Origin: JBBQQK01 sp038216025
GTDB lineage: Bacteria; Patescibacteriota; UBA1384; XYA2-FULL-43-10; 1-14-0-10-43-13
NCBI GenBank assembly: GCA_038216025.1
Contig: JBBQQK010000003.1
Coordinates: 1-33,424 of the forward strand
Reading direction: 5' to 3'
Length of the DNA: 33,424 nucleotides
The position numbers and the translations under genes are program-made. The notes under the pieces were generated by a model, which saw only the letters and a list, made by a program, of their open reading frames with translations, made no database searches and was not told the origin of the DNA. Below, piece by piece: positions 30,375-33,424 of this stretch. Numbering within the stretch: the stretch's first letter is position 1; every line of letters starts with the position of its first letter.

Positions 30375-31814
30375 ATGATAAACAAGAGGTTTACTTTCTT
30401 TAAAAAAAGGCTCGGAGGACTGATCGGTAAGATTGGTCAAAAAAGCAAGAAGCTTGCTAAGGTTGAGCCCATAGAAAAGAAGGAAAGCTTAAAAAAACAA
30501 ATAGAGAAAAACGATAAGAAGGTCCTAATGTTTGGTTGGGAGTTGCCTCCTTTTAACAGCGGCGGTCTTGGTGTTGCTTGTTACGAAATGGCTCAGTCTA
30601 TAGCTAAACAGAATACCGACATTACATTTGTCCTTCCTAAAAAGCAAGCCGTCAGCTCTCCCTTTATGAAAATTTCGTTTGCTAGGAATAAATTAGAAAA
30701 TGAAAAAGAAATTTCCGATTTTAGATTCAAGAATCAATTGAATAAAAAAATTGACCTAAAAAGAGTTGATACCTTGTTATCCCCATACTTAACAGAAGAG
30801 TCTTATCGTAACAATCTGGCAAAATTCTCCAAGCTCTCTGTGTTCTGGAGATGGCTAGGCTTGCGTAATCCTAACAGTATTTATGGCGACAATCTACTTG
30901 CTGAAGTATTGAGGTATGGTAGATCTGCGGCAAGTATCGCCAAGGTGGAAAAGTTTGATGTTATTCACGCGCATGATTGGCTGGCTTACCCCGCTGGAGT
31001 TACTGTCAAAAAAATCAGCAAGAAGCCACTTGTGGTCCATGTTCACGCTCTTGAATACGATCGGTCTTCGGAAGATTCTGTTGACCCTAGAGTTTGTGCT
31101 ATTGAGAGACTGGGCTTTGAAAATGCTGACAAGGTTATCGCTATCAGTAATTACGTCAAAAATCGCATAATGCGTTATTATCAAGTTGCTGAAAATAAGA
31201 TTGAAGTTGTTCACAATGGTATTACTATATATAAGAAGCCTCAAAAGAAAATATCGCTAAAAATGATTAAAAATGGTAACAAAAAAATGGTTCTTTTTGT
31301 TGGAAGAATCACCTACCAAAAAGGGGTAGACTACCTTATTAAGGCAGCTGCTAAAGTTATAGGCGTAAATCCTGACGTTGTCTTCATGATTGTTGGAGCG
31401 GGCGATATGCAATATCAAATTATTGATCAAGCCGCCACGCTAGGCATTTCTGATAAAGTCTTTTTTCCTGGTTTTTTGCGAGGTGAAGAGTTGGAAAACA
31501 TATATCGAGCAGCAGATGTTTTTGTTATGCCATCCGTTTCAGAACCATTTGGTCTGGTTGCCTTAGAGGCTATGGTAAATAAAGTTCCGGTTATCATCTC
31601 TAAGCAATCGGGGGCTGCTGAAGTAATCGATCACGCCTTGAAAGTCGATTTTTGGGACACAGACGAGTTGGCCAACAAAATAATTGCCTTGGCAAAACAC
31701 GGTGCTTTACGCCGTTCCCTTTCAGATATGGGTTATAAGAATGCTGAAAGATGCAGTTGGGATGATGCGGCTACGAAGTTATTGAAGATTTACGAAGGAC
31801 TTGTTACAGTATAG
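30375..31814 (+). CDS. Glycogen-synthase-like glycosyltransferase (GT4/GT5 type, GT-B fold)
   Basis: The protein has 479 residues from ATG 30375 (GTG 30363 is an alternative; GGAG lies upstream). A basic N-terminal tail is followed by a starch/glycogen-synthase-like first domain (MFGWELPPFNSGGLGVACYE, with the S-G-G-L-G donor loop, and IHAHDWLAYPAG). The second domain is of GT4 type, with VVHNGI, FVGRITYQKGVDYLI and the E-x-7-E nucleotide-sugar motif in SEPFGLVALEAM. It probably elongates alpha-1,4-glucan from ADP- or UDP-glucose; no glgC is present in the window to tell which. Its context (phosphorylase, debranching enzyme, GH57) supports glycogen over a cell-wall glycan, though a different polysaccharide acceptor is possible. 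Confidence 0.8.
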   Translation: MINKRFTFFKKRLGGLIGKIGQKSKKLAKVEPIEKKESLKKQIEKNDKKVLMFGWELPPFNSGGLGVACYEMAQSIAKQNTDITFVLPKKQAVSSPFMKISFARNKLENEKEISDFRFKNQLNKKIDLKRVDTLLSPYLTEESYRNNLAKFSKLSVFWRWLGLRNPNSIYGDNLLAEVLRYGRSAASIAKVEKFDVIHAHDWLAYPAGVTVKKISKKPLVVHVHALEYDRSSEDSVDPRVCAIERLGFENADKVIAISNYVKNRIMRYYQVAENKIEVVHNGITIYKKPQKKISLKMIKNGNKKMVLFVGRITYQKGVDYLIKAAAKVIGVNPDVVFMIVGAGDMQYQIIDQAATLGISDKVFFPGFLRGEELENIYRAADVFVMPSVSEPFGLVALEAMVNKVPVIISKQSGAAEVIDHALKVDFWDTDELANKIIALAKHGALRRSLSDMGYKNAERCSWDDAATKLLKIYEGLVTV

Positions 31815-31816
31815 AT

Positions 31817-33094
31817 ATGCCAGCTGTTTGTTTTTATTTTCAAGTTCATCAACCATACCGGGTAAAACGATACTCGGTTTTTAAAGTTGGCGAAGATCAT
31901 GATTATTTTACCAGTCCAGAAGATCGTCACAGCAACGAAAAGATCTTTCATAAAGTGGCCCAAAAGTGTTATCTTCCTACAAACAAATTGATGCTCGATT
32001 TGTTAAATAAACATCCAGAGTTTAAAATTTCATATTCATTGTCCGGAGTTTTTCTAGAGCAAGCCGAAAATTTTTCGCCAGAAGTAATCAAATCTTTTAA
32101 AGATTTGGTGGATACCGGCCGGGCCGAAATTTTGGAGGAAACTTATTATCATTCTCTCTCCTTTCTTTACTCAAAAGATGAATTCAGAAAACAGGTCGGA
32201 AAACATCGAGATAAGGTCAAAGAGCTTTTTGGAGTTACTCCAAAAGTTTTTAGAAATACCGAGCTTATTTATAACAATGACATAGCCAAAGAAGTAGAAG
32301 CGTTGGGCTACGATGGAATATTGGCTGAGGGCGCAGATCATATATTGGGTTGGCGTAATCCTAACTTTGTTTATCGGCCGATGGGCAGCGACAAAATAAA
32401 ATTACTTCTTAAAAATTATCGCTTGTCGGACGACATAGCTTTCAGGTTTTCAACTCCTGGCTGGGAAGGCTATCCTGTAACAGCCGAGAAGTTTGCCGAC
32501 TGGGTCTCTAAGATAAATGGCAATGGTCATCTGGTTAATCTTTTTATGGATTATGAAACTTTCGGCGAACATCAATGGGAAGATACTGGCATATTCGAGT
32601 TTTTAAAACATCTGCCCGGAGAGGTATTAAAACACCCTGACAATAGCTTCGTGACCCCGTCAGAGGCCATTAGTAAATATGCGGACTGCGGCGAGATCGA
32701 TTTTCCTCATTATGTCTCATGGGCAGACACCGAAAGAGATTTGTCGGCATGGAAATCAAACTCTATACAGCACGATGCCTTAAAAAATTTATATAAATTT
32801 GAGCAGTCTGTTATGGCAAGTGACGATGAGCAGCTTATTCATGACTGGCGCAAACTGCAAACATCTGACCACTTTTATTATATGTGCACAAAATGGTTTG
32901 CTGACGGAGATGTGCACAAATACTTCAATCCTTATGAAACACCATACGAGGCCTTCATCAATTTTATGAATATCTTGAGTGATATGGAACACAGAATCAA
33001 ACTTTCAAAAAAGAAAATTTTGTCTGACAAGAAAATTTCCAAATCAAAGGAAATAAAATCCAGTCCAAAGAGAGCAAAAATTAAGAAAAAATAA
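31817..33094 (+). CDS. Glycoside hydrolase family 57 (alpha-amylase-like)
   Basis: The 425-residue GH57 protein starts 2 bases after the upstream stop, so translation is coupled. Signature blocks are CFYFQVHQPYRV at the N-terminus, FRNTELIYNND (candidate nucleophile Glu), and FMDYETFGEHQWEDTGIFEF (candidate acid/base Asp), with the helical C-terminal part ending in a Lys-rich tail. The length suits alpha-amylase or related alpha-glucan hydrolases; GH57 branching enzymes are usually over 500 residues and carry other motifs. There is no signal peptide, so it should act in the cytoplasm on stored glucan. An intrinsic terminator follows. Confidence 0.88.
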   Translation: MPAVCFYFQVHQPYRVKRYSVFKVGEDHDYFTSPEDRHSNEKIFHKVAQKCYLPTNKLMLDLLNKHPEFKISYSLSGVFLEQAENFSPEVIKSFKDLVDTGRAEILEETYYHSLSFLYSKDEFRKQVGKHRDKVKELFGVTPKVFRNTELIYNNDIAKEVEALGYDGILAEGADHILGWRNPNFVYRPMGSDKIKLLLKNYRLSDDIAFRFSTPGWEGYPVTAEKFADWVSKINGNGHLVNLFMDYETFGEHQWEDTGIFEFLKHLPGEVLKHPDNSFVTPSEAISKYADCGEIDFPHYVSWADTERDLSAWKSNSIQHDALKNLYKFEQSVMASDDEQLIHDWRKLQTSDHFYYMCTKWFADGDVHKYFNPYETPYEAFINFMNILSDMEHRIKLSKKKILSDKKISKSKEIKSSPKRAKIKKK

Positions 33095-33120
33095 AACCTG
33101 CAGTTTTAATGCTTTTGTCG

Positions 33121-33145
33121 AGATCCATTTCTTTGGATCTTTTTT
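33121..33145 (+). terminator. Intrinsic terminator of the glucan operon
   Basis: AGATCC (33121-33126) and GGATCT (33135-33140) form a stem around ATTTCTTT, followed by a T run to 33145. Confidence 0.75.
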
Positions 33146-33240
33146 AATATGTAGGAAACCCCGTACAAGACGCCATTATCGAAGGCTCCTTGTAATGCAT
33201 GCAATGACTAAGTCGTAGTGCGGAGATGAATACATCCGCT

Positions 33241-33269
33241 CTTACCATAGGCCGAAGGCCTATGGTAAG
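33241..33269 (+). repeat. Left-end hairpin of an IS200/IS605-type element
   Basis: CTTACCATAGGCC and GGCCTATGGTAAG form a perfect 13-bp stem with loop GAA, 8 bases before the transposase ATG. Elements of this family carry such subterminal hairpins, recognised by TnpA and able to mask its start region. A smaller hairpin GCGGA/TCCGC lies just upstream (33220-33239). The outer end of the element is not defined; it lies somewhere in 33146-33220. Confidence 0.75.
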
Positions 33270-33277
33270 CTTTTCTC

Positions 33278-33424
33278 ATGAGAATTAAAAAACTCAATCA
33301 TTCTACGTATCAACATCTATACCATATTGTTTGGGGAACCAAATGGAGAAGAAAGTTCTTAAAAGAGTATGTTAAGCCAGTGTTGCTTAAATCTTTTTAC
33401 CAAACTATTGAGAAATATCCCATT
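33278..33424 (+). CDS. tnpA: IS200/IS605-family transposase TnpA (Y1 type), N-terminal part
   Basis: The first 49 codons of a Y1 HUH transposase run off the window edge. HLYHIVWGTKWRRKFL matches the conserved start of the family (Y-H-x-V-W-x-T-K-x-R-x-x-x-L). The catalytic HUH and Tyr lie beyond the edge. The adjacent left-end hairpin supports a genuine element. Single-strand transposases of this family normally insert without duplicating the target. Confidence 0.85.
   Translation, partial: MRIKKLNHSTYQHLYHIVWGTKWRRKFLKEYVKPVLLKSFYQTIEKYPI

Noticed and set aside
1..33424. CRISPR array
   Set aside because: No regularly spaced repeats with unique spacers were seen on either strand.

Overview
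The window is about 33 kb of AT-rich bacterial DNA using the standard code (TGA is a true stop, for example at the ends of dnaG and atpF). It most resembles a Candidate Phyla Radiation (Patescibacteria) genome. The reasons are the lineage-typical mix of housekeeping genes with secreted Ig-like, cohesin and dockerin proteins, short palindromic repeats, SD-led operons beside promoters that abut the ATG, and a very divergent ATP-synthase operon. The assignment is an inference; no 16S gene is present.

Layout. 1-456: the 3' end of an IS3/IS481-type transposase abuts a 5'-truncated DedA-family gene. 502-3207: a promoter, a 26-residue membrane micropeptide and a Ca2+-type P-type ATPase. 3349-3695: a bidirectional terminator, a repeat patch containing a broken copy of a tRNA 3' end, and tRNA-Ser(GGA). 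3930-6855: dnaG and rpoD, the macromolecular-synthesis pair, with a near-consensus rpoD promoter and a strong terminator. 6896-7308: a gene-free region with a possible three-way-junction structure and a good promoter.

7309-19098 is the centrepiece. Four envelope genes (two cohesin-like proteins, a DUF916-like Ig protein, a dockerin protein) run into a full set of F1 and stalk genes in the order c-b-delta-alpha-gamma-beta-epsilon. There is no subunit a gene. Subunit c is the last 80 or so residues of a 662-residue protein that begins with a signal peptide and several Ig-like domains. The c hairpin keeps the Gly-rich helix 1 and the R-N-P loop, but the proton-binding Asp/Glu of helix 2 is Leu645. 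The alpha and beta catalytic residues are intact. My reading is an ATP-driven rotary machine whose ring carries extracellular Ig-like arms, rather than a proton-driven ATP synthase. This is a hypothesis, and it depends on whether subunit a and a normal subunit c exist elsewhere in the genome.

19189-26520 continues the envelope theme. It has two paralogous secreted proteins (one with a consensus promoter and a 38-nt palindromic terminator), a membrane protein with a Cache-like sensor and a cohesin-like domain, a coiled-coil single-pass protein, and a second DUF916-like protein. 26501-33094 is a glycogen/alpha-glucan cluster: phosphorylase, debranching enzyme, glycogen-synthase-like glycosyltransferase and GH57 hydrolase. 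The window ends in the left end and 5' part of an IS200-type transposase gene.
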